Source: JAJZXY01 sp046706185 (GTDB lineage: Archaea > Thermoplasmatota > Thermoplasmata > Sysuiplasmatales > Sysuiplasmataceae). From it: a stretch of 64,000 nt of DNA. Made by a program: the position numbers and the translations under genes. The notes beneath the pieces are model-generated. The model did no database searches, was not told the DNA's origin, and saw only the letters and a program-made list of their open reading frames with translations. The stretch spans positions 1 through 64,000 of the forward strand of contig JBJKPR010000002.1 in assembly GCA_046706185.1 (NCBI GenBank). Direction: 5' to 3'. Shown here piece by piece: positions 1 to 8,251 of this stretch (position 1 is the stretch's first letter; every line of letters starts with the position of its first letter).

Positions 1-1
1 C

Positions 2-328
2 GCCTATTCAAACGTGTCGATAAAAACACTGCCGGCATACACGATACAGGGCTACGCATATGACATAAACGGGCAGCCCCTCGACGACCAGGAGCTTCTA
101 CTGTCGACATCAGATTACAACTACTACATCTTCACAAATGCCACCGGTTACTACAGGTTCTTTGCCCAGCCCGGGGTGAATTACCTCCTTACAGCACCAG
201 CATACGAGTCAATCGGTGGAATACAGATAGACCCGACTTCAACGGATGTCGGTGGCGGTAACTATAACCTGCACCTTGCGGACCTGACCGTTTCAGAGAG
301 CGGCCTGTCCGCCAGCAGTGGTCCGTGA
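2..328 (+). CDS. Secreted repeat protein, 5' fragment (partial, frameshifted)
   Basis: The reading frame is open from the left edge, so the true start lies outside the window; a GTG at 14 is only a possible internal start. The visible ~108 residues look like a carboxypeptidase-regulatory-like (beta-sandwich) surface domain: GYAYDINGQPL, then a TGYYRF motif. The end reaches the beginning of an ESGL repeat and then stops at TGA 326-328. The repeat resumes in another frame (QQWSVTLSG, about 316-342), so this and the next entry are very probably one gene broken by a one-base deletion near 310-316. Extracellular location is inferred from the repeat type and N-x-S/T sequons. Function unknown. Confidence 0.6.
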   Translation, partial: AYSNVSIKTLPAYTIQGYAYDINGQPLDDQELLLSTSDYNYYIFTNATGYYRFFAQPGVNYLLTAPAYESIGGIQIDPTSTDVGGGNYNLHLADLTVSESGLSASSGP

Positions 329-1203
329 CACTTTCAGGCCTGATGACACCGGCCGGCACTGTGCAGTCCTACAAGACCTCAACGTATGGAACAAGCATGC
401 AGATCACGGTTGAGGCCGATGAACAGTACAGCTATTCGATTGGAGTCCCTGCAGGGTATACCGCGAACAGGACAAGCGGAATTGTCTATGTCGGGTCCGG
501 TGGCGGCACTGTTCCCATCGCATTCCACAAGACGCCCACTTACACGGTCACTTTCATGGAGTCGGGATTGCCGTCAGGCACACTGTGGAGTGCCACACTG
601 AACGGGAGCAAGCAGAGCAGCCAGTTCACCACGGTGTCATTCAACAGCATTTACAACGGTTCGTATTCATGGACCATCCCCACCGTATACTACTCACTGA
701 CTTTGTGGTACGAGGCAGACCCGAACCACGGAACGGTCACAGTCAGCGGTTCGTCCGTTACGGTCGATGTAAACTTCATTGGCGTTGAGCAGAACCCGAA
801 TTCGTGCGTGTACGCATATGCACCTGTCCTGCTTTCCAACTATACCACTCAGTATGCACAGAACATTTCGATAGGTGACAGTGTAATGACGTACAACTTC
901 ACAACACAGTCCTTCCAGCCAGGAACAGTTGATGCTGTGTTCGTCACGCAGCATTCGAGCATGTACGTCATCAACGGCTACCTCAAGGTCGCGGGCGACC
1001 AGGACATCTGGACAAATCATGGCTACATACAGGCGCAGAACCTGACAGGCAACGACAGCATCTTCAACGTGTTCACCCACCAGTTCGAGAAGGTCAGATC
1101 TGTTTCTGTTGAGCATGGGAGTTTCACCATGTACGACTTCTATGTCAACGTGAACCAGAACTATATCGTGTGGTGGAACCTGATGCAGGACCGTCTGCCT
1201 TAG
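325..1203 (+). CDS. Secreted repeat protein, 3' fragment with C-terminal Hint domain
   Basis: This is the continuation of the upstream fragment; the GTG at 325 is probably not a natural start, since coding sense begins a few codons earlier. Residues ~70-95 hold a full ESGLPSGTLW...TLNG repeat. Residues ~158-292 resemble a Hint (hedgehog/intein) fold: SC at 160-161 followed by APVLL, then ISIGDSVMTYN, a T-N-H block at ~230-232, an NLTGND turn, and a closing TMYDFYVN..QNYIV segment. The final intein HN-C junction is absent, so splicing is unlikely; autoproteolysis or thioester chemistry at C161 is possible. A strong hairpin follows the stop. The protein is probably exported. Family assignment of the Hint part is by pattern recognition, not search. 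Confidence 0.65.
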   Translation: MTLSGLMTPAGTVQSYKTSTYGTSMQITVEADEQYSYSIGVPAGYTANRTSGIVYVGSGGGTVPIAFHKTPTYTVTFMESGLPSGTLWSATLNGSKQSSQFTTVSFNSIYNGSYSWTIPTVYYSLTLWYEADPNHGTVTVSGSSVTVDVNFIGVEQNPNSCVYAYAPVLLSNYTTQYAQNISIGDSVMTYNFTTQSFQPGTVDAVFVTQHSSMYVINGYLKVAGDQDIWTNHGYIQAQNLTGNDSIFNVFTHQFEKVRSVSVEHGSFTMYDFYVNVNQNYIVWWNLMQDRLP

Positions 1204-1220
1204 ATTCGTTCATCGCCATT

Positions 1221-1254
1221 AGTGCCGAGGACAAAACACATATTCTTCGGCACT
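1221..1254 (+). terminator. Stem-loop downstream of the Hint protein gene
   Basis: An 11-bp stem (1221-1231 with 1244-1254, one G-U pair) encloses a 12-base loop, starting 17 bases after the stop codon. It has no T-run, so it could be an mRNA 3' stabilising structure rather than a terminator. Confidence 0.45.
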
Positions 1255-1651
1255 TCCTCCGCACACTGAGCAGTGGTGATATTCACCCGCAAGGACTCTC
1301 CTGCCCGTGCCTCCCGAACCGCTGCCTGAGGCGTGCAAAAGCATGCACAAACATATCCCATGCAGAGCATTCAATAATATTATACCTGCAAGTCAATTTT
1401 ATATCTTCTGTAGCTGAAGTGTAAAGCGCAGATTCGAACGCTGATGCGTATATCCCGGCAGCCGCACATAGTTCTGTCCATGGTTCAATGGAATAGGCAT
1501 CCCTGCTGCCTCTATGCTGTGTTGACAAGGGCTCATAATATCCGTGGAACTGGCTCAAAACCGTTCCGTTCCAGACGGCTTCAAGCTGCTGCCCTCAGTA
1601 TGAATTTACCACTGCCTTGTGTTTTCATCCCTTCTGTTTTTAAGCTATAGA
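1255..1651. other. Intergenic stretch with TATA-like elements
   Basis: No convincing gene is seen here. AT-rich patches at about 1371-1382 and 1394-1403 resemble archaeal TATA boxes that could drive a transcript toward the winged-helix gene at 1789. Short ORFs on both strands have unlikely composition. A GTTCGAA-like string near 1432 was examined for a tRNA T-arm but no cloverleaf forms. Confidence 0.35.
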
Positions 1652-1792
1652 GTGAAAAAACAAGGTCTTGAAGAATCTTACAGAGATGTCATAGGGGAAG
1701 ACTGGAGAACGGTTACATATGCAATGAACGAGTCAGGAGTACAGGCTATAACAGATGGGGGGCAAATGGAAAGAACGAGGTATTCCTTTTGA
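1652..1792 (+). CDS. Possible 46-residue leader ORF
   Basis: A GTG-started frame runs KKQGLEES, then GEDWRTVTYAMNESG, and ends in a TGA that overlaps the TTG start of the next gene by four bases (TTGA). That arrangement is typical of translational coupling. The composition, rich in charged residues and without rare-looking codons, is more gene-like than the neighbouring sequence. I recognise no family. It could equally be the eroded end of an older gene. Confidence 0.25.
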   Translation: MKKQGLEESYRDVIGEDWRTVTYAMNESGVQAITDGGQMERTRYSF

Positions 1793-2445
1793 ATCAATCT
1801 GATATTGCAGAGGCTGAGAAAAGGCAGGCTAGAGCTCTTGGCAATATTTATAAAGACGAATTAGGATTAAAAAGAGGGCTTAAGATACTCCAGTTCATCG
1901 AGTCTCATCCCGGAACCCATCTGAGGGGTATCATGCGTAGTTTGGACCTGCCGATGGGGGCGCTCCAGTATCATCTGTACCGCCTGGAAGAGGGCAGGGT
2001 TATAATCTCCAGACGCAGATACATGCACAAACGCTACTATCGCACGCTGCACTTCAGCGAAAAGGAGCTGGCGGTTCTGGACGTTCTTTCTCAGGAGTCT
2101 GAGGGGGATATTCTTCTTTTCCTGACATCCAGCCAGAATCAGAACATGGCTGATATTGCAAGGCACTTTCGGCTCGCGAACAGCACCGTGCTATGGCACC
2201 TGAAAAGGCTGGTGGCGTCGGGCCTGGTAGTCGCCATTCGCCAGGGGTCGAAAGTAGTGTATTCGGTGGAAGTAGATAAGGAGGAGGTATTCAGATTGGC
2301 AAGGAGCTATCATCCGACTCTCTGGGAACGGTTATCTGACAGGCTTGCTGATGCGGTTCTGGGTGGCAGCGGCACTGCAGGAGAGGGAGAAACAGAGGAC
2401 CAGCTGGTTGACAGCTCCCCTTCTGACGGAGGAGATAATCAATGA
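1789..2445 (+). CDS. Two-domain winged-helix transcriptional regulator
   Basis: This 218-residue protein has two consecutive winged-helix domains. The first (about 25-90) contains HLRGIMRSLDLPMGALQYHL; the second (about 100-165) contains MADIARHFRLANSTVLWHL, followed by a wing (GSKVVYSV). Both resemble ArsR-like archaeal regulators that bind operator DNA. The tail from about 190 is acidic and probably disordered. TTG at 1789 is taken as start because GAGG lies about 8 bases upstream. The stop overlaps the ATG of the next gene, so the regulator and a small membrane protein are made together. The pair may form a membrane-linked sensor/regulator unit, but the target is unknown. Confidence 0.75.
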   Translation: MNQSDIAEAEKRQARALGNIYKDELGLKRGLKILQFIESHPGTHLRGIMRSLDLPMGALQYHLYRLEEGRVIISRRRYMHKRYYRTLHFSEKELAVLDVLSQESEGDILLFLTSSQNQNMADIARHFRLANSTVLWHLKRLVASGLVVAIRQGSKVVYSVEVDKEEVFRLARSYHPTLWERLSDRLADAVLGGSGTAGEGETEDQLVDSSPSDGGDNQ

Positions 2446-2762
2446 TGTACTCTGCCGTGTTACTGGCGGAGTCGCCGGTACGCCTCACGATCAACGCTGC
2501 GGCGGTCATCTTTGCGCTGGCACTCTTCCTCCTCTCCCTTTTCAGCTGGTCGCGCCGCAGACATCTAACACTTCTGCTGTTCGCCGGTGCGTTCTTCGCG
2601 TTTCTTGTGGAAGAGTTGCTGGAAGTCGCTGTCTCCAGCGGCACTGTACTTTCAGATTATGTCGCTCCTGCGCTAACTCTGGCTGCTCTCGTCCTGTTCT
2701 TTGTCGGGCTGCTTTTCGGCTCTGGGATGAGCTGGCAGAAGAAGTCAAAACCGAAATCATAG
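2442..2762 (+). CDS. Small membrane protein coupled to the winged-helix regulator
   Basis: A 106-residue protein with three hydrophobic segments (about 14-35, 42-65 and 72-95) and a basic C-terminus ending KKSKPKS, placing the tail in the cytoplasm by the positive-inside rule. The gene begins with ATG inside the upstream stop (ATGA), so it is translationally coupled to the regulator. Similar pairs of regulator and short multi-pass membrane protein occur in archaea (DUF7521-like arrangement), but I cannot confirm the family. A role in modulating the regulator is an inference from gene order only. Confidence 0.65.
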   Translation: MMYSAVLLAESPVRLTINAAAVIFALALFLLSLFSWSRRRHLTLLLFAGAFFAFLVEELLEVAVSSGTVLSDYVAPALTLAALVLFFVGLLFGSGMSWQKKSKPKS

Positions 2763-2911
2763 TACTTCACGGCTGCCTGTGTCCGAAAGGCAATCCGGCA
2801 TCGGGGAACACCCCTCTAGATAACGGTTGTGGTACAGCTATCGAAACTGCCGGGCCCGGGTTCGAGGAGTGTACCACTCGCCTGAAATAACACGGCCGAC
2901 TCCCGGGGGTT

Positions 2912-4039
2912 ATGTTAAGGCAAATCCAAGCGGCTGACTTCAGGGAACCATACGGTTCCAGCAGCCGAATGAAGTGGTCCTGGGCATGCAGGAAGGTCGA
3001 CCAGAGTTCCTTCCACATAGCACCAGAAGCAGGAAAGAGTAGACCAGAGGTCGGGGACCTTGCACTGTTGCGTGTTAGCAAGATTGGTTACCACAGCACA
3101 ATCATACTGGCAGATAACCGCAAGGTTCGCCTCTATCCCGATGATCTTATCGTGGGGGTATTCGGGAACCGCTATGCAACGGACGCATACGAAGCTGAAG
3201 TCAGAGGAGCAGATGATCTGTCCCTGCTCACTGCCGGCGGCATGGTTGGGACTGTTCTGTCAAAGAACGCGGAAATGCAGGGACCAACGAAGCTCGAATT
3301 CGTCAGCTATCTTGAGGATACCGGGGGGAGGAGAGCTAACCTGAAGGAACTCATGTTAAGGGAAGGGGCGGGAACACCTGAAGGTAACAACCTTGTAGTG
3401 GTGGTCGGGACTGGCATGAACACCGGGAAAACAACAGTTGCCAGGAAGCTGATCAAAGGGCTCTCGGCGTCAGGATTGAGTGTGGCTGCGTTCAAACTAA
3501 CAGGTAGTGTGTCTGCAAGAGACCAGGACGAAATGAGATCTGCGGCTGCGAAGACAGTAGCAGACTTCAGCGACTACGGGTTCCCTTCCACTTACCTCGC
3601 CTCAAAACATGAATTGATGACCCTTTTCAATGTGATGCTGACTGAAGCGACAGCCGTGGAAAGCGATGTGGTTGTGATGGAGATAGCAGACGGCATCCTC
3701 GAGAGGGAGACAGCAATCATACTCACGGACCCTGTTTTCAGGAGCAGAGTAAAGGCCCTGGTCCTCTCGGCGGAGAGTTCGCTTTCCGGGATCTACGGAG
3801 CGAAGCTGCTTGAGGAAATGGGTTACAAGGTCTGCCTCGTGTCTGGCCGGATGACTTCCGCTCCCCTGTATGTCAGGGAGTTCCAGAGCAGGTCTGACAT
3901 CCCAGTCGTCAGTTCAGCGGTGAGCGGTGATCAGCTTGCGCATGTTGTAAGCTCAGAGCTGTTTCTGAACAATTCCACTGACGAAGTGAGCGCAAGCTGC
4001 AGAGTCGAGGGGATGGTATACCCCGACGGATCGGAATGA
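2912..4039 (+). CDS. P-loop NTPase of the dethiobiotin synthetase/MobB fold
   Basis: 375 residues. The N-terminal ~130 residues hold a domain with GDLALLRVSKIGYHS, LYPDDLIVGVFGNRYA and YEAEV, then a P-loop domain with Walker A GTGMNTGKTT at about 167-176 and acidic VVVMEIADG near 250. The fold is that of SIMIBI NTPases such as dethiobiotin synthetase and MobB, but biotin synthesis is not suggested by the neighbours. The ATG at 2912 follows a short GGGGG run; conserved-looking sequence begins only near residue 48, so the start may lie further downstream. The stop overlaps the ABC exporter start by four bases. It may energise modification or ligation of the exported compound. Substrate unknown. 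Confidence 0.65.
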   Translation: MLRQIQAADFREPYGSSSRMKWSWACRKVDQSSFHIAPEAGKSRPEVGDLALLRVSKIGYHSTIILADNRKVRLYPDDLIVGVFGNRYATDAYEAEVRGADDLSLLTAGGMVGTVLSKNAEMQGPTKLEFVSYLEDTGGRRANLKELMLREGAGTPEGNNLVVVVGTGMNTGKTTVARKLIKGLSASGLSVAAFKLTGSVSARDQDEMRSAAAKTVADFSDYGFPSTYLASKHELMTLFNVMLTEATAVESDVVVMEIADGILERETAIILTDPVFRSRVKALVLSAESSLSGIYGAKLLEEMGYKVCLVSGRMTSAPLYVREFQSRSDIPVVSSAVSGDQLAHVVSSELFLNNSTDEVSASCRVEGMVYPDGSE

Positions 4040-5937
4040 GCCGGCACTATCGGCGCTTGAAGCCTGCTTCGACAGAAGCCAGCTCACAAAAAGGATGTGG
4101 AGGTCTGAGAGAAGGAGGCCACCAATCGCCGCTAATGTTCGCCCTTAGGCGAGTCCTGGCGCGAAAGGCGGAACTTGTCTTTGCGTTCGCTTGGGCGATC
4201 GCCTTCGTCGTCATTCCAATGCAGGTCCCTGTTCTTACCGGTACACTTGTCAATGGCGCACTGGGAAAGAGCGCTAATCTTTACTGGGTGGTGAAGGCAC
4301 AGGGACAGGCGCTGATGCAGATGTCGATCATCTCGCTCGTAATAGTTTCTGCAGCCTACGGAATAAGCGGTTTCTTCAGGACGACATCAACCGCCCGCCT
4401 CAGCAGACACTTTCTATCTGACCTGCGCAACGACATGATGAGGAAGCTCGAGTACCTTTCCCTGGACCAGCATTCGAAGATAGGCTCAGGAGAACTGCTT
4501 AACAGGGTCATCGTCGATACTCAGTCGGCCAGGCCCTTCGTTGACCAGGTGCTCGTTGGGATGACCACAAGCATCCTGCGGATAATCTATCCTGCAGCCC
4601 TCATCTTTCTGATAAGCCCTCAGATTGGTGCTATCGCGGGGGCGGTTCTGGCTTTGCAGCTCATGCTCAACTGGCATCTGCAGAAGAAGCTCCGCAGGGC
4701 AACAAGAATAGTTCGGACCACACAGGGCAAGCTCACATCAAAAGCAAAAGAAAATCTGGATGGGATTGAGACCATACAGACATCGAACGCCGAACACCCA
4801 ACAATCAGTCAATTCATGGTAGAGTCGAACAGGCTCGCGAAAGAACAGCTCAACGCCCAGAAGTACGCGGGCCTTGTTACAGCTGCAGCGATGGGGCTTA
4901 CTACTGTCGGTCTTGCCTTCACCTGGTGGTGGGGCAGTATCGAAATGATGGCAGGCCAGATGACCATGGGCACGCTAGTGACGTTGACAGGTTTCACCGT
5001 CCTTCTATACACTCCTTCTCGCAACTTCACAAGGCTGGCGAACCGTTATCACAAGGGGATGGTTGCGTTCGAGAGGATTCAGGAAGTTATGGAAGCCACG
5101 ACCTCGGTCATGGAAACTCCCGGGGCATCAGATCTGGTTGTCAAGGAAGGTGCCATCGAGTTCAGAAGGGTGTCCTTCAATTACGGGGAACGAGACCAGC
5201 GTGCTCTCACAGAAATCGATCTTGCCATCCATCCCCTCAAATTGACAGCGGTTACAGGCAGGAATGGATCTGGAAAGAGCACGCTCCTCAAGATGATGCT
5301 GAGGCTGTATGATCCTTCAGCAGGTGACGTCCTGATCGACGGCCAGAACCTTCGTGGTGTTTCGCTCCGATCCCTCCGCTCCCAGATAGCAGTCGTGCCC
5401 CAGAACACGGTGTTATTCAGCGGGACGGTCTCCGAAAATGTGAGGTTCGGGAAACAGGATGCCTCGGATCGTGAAGTGGAGGAAGTCTGCAGGCTATCGA
5501 ACGCACTTGACTTCATCCGAGACCTGGACGGAGGCTTCAACACAATGCTGGGACAGCGTGGCGGGATCACATTATCCCCTGGACAGTCCCAGAGGATTGC
5601 CATAGCCAGGGCACTGCTGCGCAGGCCGAAGATACTCCTCATGGATGAACCTCTGGCAGCACTGGATGTCGAGTCAGAAGATGCCATAAATGCAGCAATG
5701 ACGAGGCTAAAGGAAACTATGACGATTGTCGTGGTGACGCATGACTCTACGACGAGCCGGGCAGCAGACAGGGTGTTGGTAATGAAATCAGGCAGGCTGC
5801 TCAAGAGCATGGAGAGAGGTTCGCATGATTTCCATGAGAAAATACCCGCCGCCGATCCGGGCACGTCGCTTTCCGGTTTCCTTGGTCCTGCTTCACAGCC
5901 GCCTGATTTGGCAAATAGGAGGGAATCGGGAGCTTGA
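4036..5937 (+). CDS. ABC exporter, fused membrane and ATPase domains
   Basis: 633 residues in the half-transporter layout (homodimer expected). Residues ~50-330 form the six-helix type I exporter domain. The nucleotide-binding domain follows: Walker A GRNGSGKST at ~408, Q-loop in VPQNTVLFSG, signature LSPGQSQR at ~513, Walker B ILLMDEPLAALD at ~533 and H-loop VVVTHD at ~567. The signature has Pro where LSGGQ has Gly. The polar ~35-residue N-terminus and proline-rich C-terminus lie outside the core. Overlaps with the upstream NTPase (ATGA) and downstream peptidase (TTGA) indicate one operon. Likely exports a small peptide or amino-acid derivative made or trimmed by its neighbours (inference). 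Confidence 0.88.
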   Translation: MSRHYRRLKPASTEASSQKGCGGLREGGHQSPLMFALRRVLARKAELVFAFAWAIAFVVIPMQVPVLTGTLVNGALGKSANLYWVVKAQGQALMQMSIISLVIVSAAYGISGFFRTTSTARLSRHFLSDLRNDMMRKLEYLSLDQHSKIGSGELLNRVIVDTQSARPFVDQVLVGMTTSILRIIYPAALIFLISPQIGAIAGAVLALQLMLNWHLQKKLRRATRIVRTTQGKLTSKAKENLDGIETIQTSNAEHPTISQFMVESNRLAKEQLNAQKYAGLVTAAAMGLTTVGLAFTWWWGSIEMMAGQMTMGTLVTLTGFTVLLYTPSRNFTRLANRYHKGMVAFERIQEVMEATTSVMETPGASDLVVKEGAIEFRRVSFNYGERDQRALTEIDLAIHPLKLTAVTGRNGSGKSTLLKMMLRLYDPSAGDVLIDGQNLRGVSLRSLRSQIAVVPQNTVLFSGTVSENVRFGKQDASDREVEEVCRLSNALDFIRDLDGGFNTMLGQRGGITLSPGQSQRIAIARALLRRPKILLMDEPLAALDVESEDAINAAMTRLKETMTIVVVTHDSTTSRAADRVLVMKSGRLLKSMERGSHDFHEKIPAADPGTSLSGFLGPASQPPDLANRRESGA

Positions 5938-7289
5938 GTTCCATGCTTTCCAATGACTTGAGCCAGGCATCAGGCATCATAGGATTCTCCGGGCAGGGGA
6001 AACCGCTCGTGGTTAAGCACCTCGGACGGCATGACTCGCAGCTAAAGGTTTTCATCATTGCAGGGCAGCATGGGGACGAGAGCGGTAGCAGGGAAGCAGC
6101 AGGAAGACTGCTCAAGTCCCCAGGCTCGGAGAAGGGGCATGCCATACCCCCGCTTCATATCTCCATACTGGAGGACGCCAATCCTGACGGCTCCTCCGAA
6201 AACAGAAGGAGGAACGAATCAGGAATTGACTTGAACAGGGATCACCTGAGGCTCGAGTCGAAGGAGACGCAAGCCATCCATGCATATGTCGGGCACTTGC
6301 GCCCTCATTTGGTTATTGACGTCCACAACTACCCGCCGAGGAGAAGGCGCCTGCTAGCCGAGGACAGGGTAATCGATGCAGACGTCTTCCTGGACATACC
6401 CACCGTGCCTGACCAGGTGCTCTCCGGGCCAGCCGGTGAGCTCGGCCTCGCTCTGATAGACGCTGTGAAGTCGGATATCACCGGGCTCGGTTTCAGCTGT
6501 GAGAGATATCTTCTTTTCAAACCGTCCGGAAAGGTGAGGACAAGCAGTCTTGGCCTTCTGGATGCACGGAATTCCCTGGCCGTGAGATACGGTGTGCTCA
6601 GTGTGCTTGTGGAAGCGCGCACTCCAACGAAGGAGGATGGTCCGGAGGAAAGAGAGCGACTGGTGACCGCCCAGCACGAGGCACTCCGCTCGATATTGGA
6701 GTGGGCTTGGAAGAACAGGGATTCGCTCACTGCGGGTCCGCCGTTGAGGCGCTCTCCGTTGGTTCCGGTTCGCTGGAAGTACGAGAGGTCTGACAAGAGG
6801 TTCGAAGTCCCATTCCGTAGCGCCCGGACAGGGGGCAGAGATGTAGTCACATTCACGCGCTGCCATGCAGATGTAAGGACAACTCTGCAAACGCCGCTGC
6901 CTTTCGGCTATGCCGTCCCTGATGAGATGACAGGTGTGAAGGACATTCTCCGCAGGCACGGGTTCGAGGGTGAGAGAATGGATCTCTCGCTCCTGCCTCA
7001 TCTTCAGCCTCTCCTGCACAGTGAAGGTGCTGTAACCTGCACAGTAAGGGGAAACGACCTTGGCGCCAGCGGAACAGAGGAGCAACGCCTGTCGAACACC
7101 GAGCGGCTTGATGGATACACCTTCTATTCCGCAACAGGAGACGGAGGAACATTCCTGACGCTTATACTGGAGGGCAAATCCAGGTACGGATTATGGCGCC
7201 ACGGAACAGCCGACACATCCCTCGAGGAGGCACGGCAGTTACCGGTCCTCAGAGTGGTGCTTGAACGGGATCGAGAGCAGTCCGAATGA
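5934..7289 (+). CDS. M14-type zinc carboxypeptidase / AstE-AspA-like deacylase
   Basis: 451 residues. The first ~240 residues carry the M14 metal site: GQHGDES (H46, E49), NPDG near 83, the GIDLNRD arginine (R102), third ligand H131 in DVHNY and catalytic glutamate E227 in VEAR. M14 enzymes remove C-terminal residues from peptides or N-acyl groups from amino acids. Residues ~270-451 form an extra domain I do not recognise. There is no signal peptide, so action is cytoplasmic. The TTG start overlaps the ABC exporter stop and is preceded by AGGAGGG. Activity on the substrate of the ABC exporter is inferred from the tight coupling; whether it matures a precursor or degrades a toxic peptide is open. 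Confidence 0.8.
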   Translation: MSSMLSNDLSQASGIIGFSGQGKPLVVKHLGRHDSQLKVFIIAGQHGDESGSREAAGRLLKSPGSEKGHAIPPLHISILEDANPDGSSENRRRNESGIDLNRDHLRLESKETQAIHAYVGHLRPHLVIDVHNYPPRRRRLLAEDRVIDADVFLDIPTVPDQVLSGPAGELGLALIDAVKSDITGLGFSCERYLLFKPSGKVRTSSLGLLDARNSLAVRYGVLSVLVEARTPTKEDGPEERERLVTAQHEALRSILEWAWKNRDSLTAGPPLRRSPLVPVRWKYERSDKRFEVPFRSARTGGRDVVTFTRCHADVRTTLQTPLPFGYAVPDEMTGVKDILRRHGFEGERMDLSLLPHLQPLLHSEGAVTCTVRGNDLGASGTEEQRLSNTERLDGYTFYSATGDGGTFLTLILEGKSRYGLWRHGTADTSLEEARQLPVLRVVLERDREQSE

Positions 7290-7304
7290 TCGCCGGACGA
7301 TCAT
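7286..7304 (+). terminator. Hairpin at the end of the NTPase-ABC-peptidase operon
   Basis: A perfect 7-bp inverted repeat (7286-7292 with 7298-7304) around a 5-base loop overlaps the peptidase stop codon. No T-run follows. It sits where the operon would be expected to end. Confidence 0.4.
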
Positions 7305-7669
7305 CTGTGAGGAAACAGGACCAGCTGTTCGACACGGGAAGTTGTCTGGTCACATTCTCGAACCGATGCAGTTGCAAGGCTTCCCTCCACCGGGGAGATC
7401 GTTGAAACAGATGGAAACATGCGTACGCACACAGACTCGATGACAGCCAATTTCGGCATCCGGAAACCATTGCGCCAAACGGTACATATATCTGATGGAA
7501 GGACACGTTTCATAATGCCATAAGATTGCACTTTGACTTGCTTCATTGTCATATCCTCATGGCTGAATGAAGGGAGCGGCACGTTGCAGACCGCGGCCAT
7601 TATTCAATTGGGTGCCTTCTCCGGCTTCATTGTTTCCTCAAGCCAAAGGCAGCGAGTGCTACGCAGCGC
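7305..7669. other. Convergent intergenic region
   Basis: About 365 bases between the converging peptidase and reductase genes. Short ORFs occur on both strands but none has a ribosome-binding site and gene-like composition together. I see no RNA gene here. Confidence 0.4.
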
Positions 7670-8251
7670 TTACCTTACAGCACCATAATGCAGGAAGAGT
7701 TCTCCACACTCGAGGCTCTTCACAGACAGGAGCTTGAGCGTCTCCTGCTGCATCATCGCTCCCCAGTAGCTCTTTCCTCTGCCAAGAATTACAGGAAAAA
7801 CAAGCATCCGGTAATCGTCTGCAAGCCCGCTCTGAATGCACTCCCTGACCACGGAAGGTCCTCCATCGACAATGATGTCCTTGCCTGGTTCCTGCTTCAG
7901 CTGGTAGAAAATGTCCGCGAGGTTGCCTCGCATGATCCTTGAATTCTGCCACGCGGTCTCTGTCATGACGTGAGACAGAACGATTTTCTGACATCTGTCC
8001 AGCCATCGAGAGTATTCGAACAGGAATTCGGGGTCGTCGTGCTTTCTTGCCGCCTCCGAGTGGAAGCTCAAATGGCCCTCGAAGGCTCTCCTGCCGAAAA
8101 CAACGGTGTCGACTGAATCGTACCTTCTGACCCACATTTCAGCAAAGGCCTCGTCAGGTTCATCCTGCTGAATGTCCGATCCAGGATACTTCGGAAATTC
8201 AGCAAAACCATCGACAGTCATGTACATGTTTACAGTAATTTTGCGTGTCAT
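7670..8251 (-). CDS. DHFR/RibD C-terminal-fold reductase
   Basis: About 193 residues from the ATG at 8251. It opens with MTRKITVNMYMTVDGFAEF, the usual strand and loop of the RibD C-terminal/dihydrofolate reductase superfamily, then VVFGRRAFEG, KIVLSH, and the NADPH-binding DIIVDGGPSVVREC followed by LVFPVILGRG. These folds reduce pterin- or flavin-precursor substrates with NADPH; many members like this have no known substrate. The start was chosen because a TATA-like GTATATTT lies about 50 bases upstream and the family sequence starts there; a TTG at 8299 would add unconserved residues. The window also holds a separate archaeal riboflavin reductase at 41127, so this one is probably not the riboflavin enzyme. 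Confidence 0.75.
   Translation of the reverse strand: MTRKITVNMYMTVDGFAEFPKYPGSDIQQDEPDEAFAEMWVRRYDSVDTVVFGRRAFEGHLSFHSEAARKHDDPEFLFEYSRWLDRCQKIVLSHVMTETAWQNSRIMRGNLADIFYQLKQEPGKDIIVDGGPSVVRECIQSGLADDYRMLVFPVILGRGKSYWGAMMQQETLKLLSVKSLECGELFLHYGAVR

Noticed and set aside
1415..1465. GTTCGAA-containing segment as a tRNA T-arm
   Set aside because: Neither strand gives a T-stem or an acceptor stem; no cloverleaf.
2912..4039. Biotin synthesis (BioD) for the P-loop NTPase
   Set aside because: The Walker A resembles BioD, but the extra N-terminal domain and absence of other biotin genes argue against it.
5181..5864. 227-codon minus-strand frame inside the ABC exporter gene
   Set aside because: It mirrors the exporter's coding strand, has Ser/Arg-rich low-quality composition and no ribosome site.
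6354..7085. 243-codon minus-strand frame inside the M14 peptidase gene
   Set aside because: The plus-strand frame carries the zinc motifs; the antisense frame has none and no start signal.
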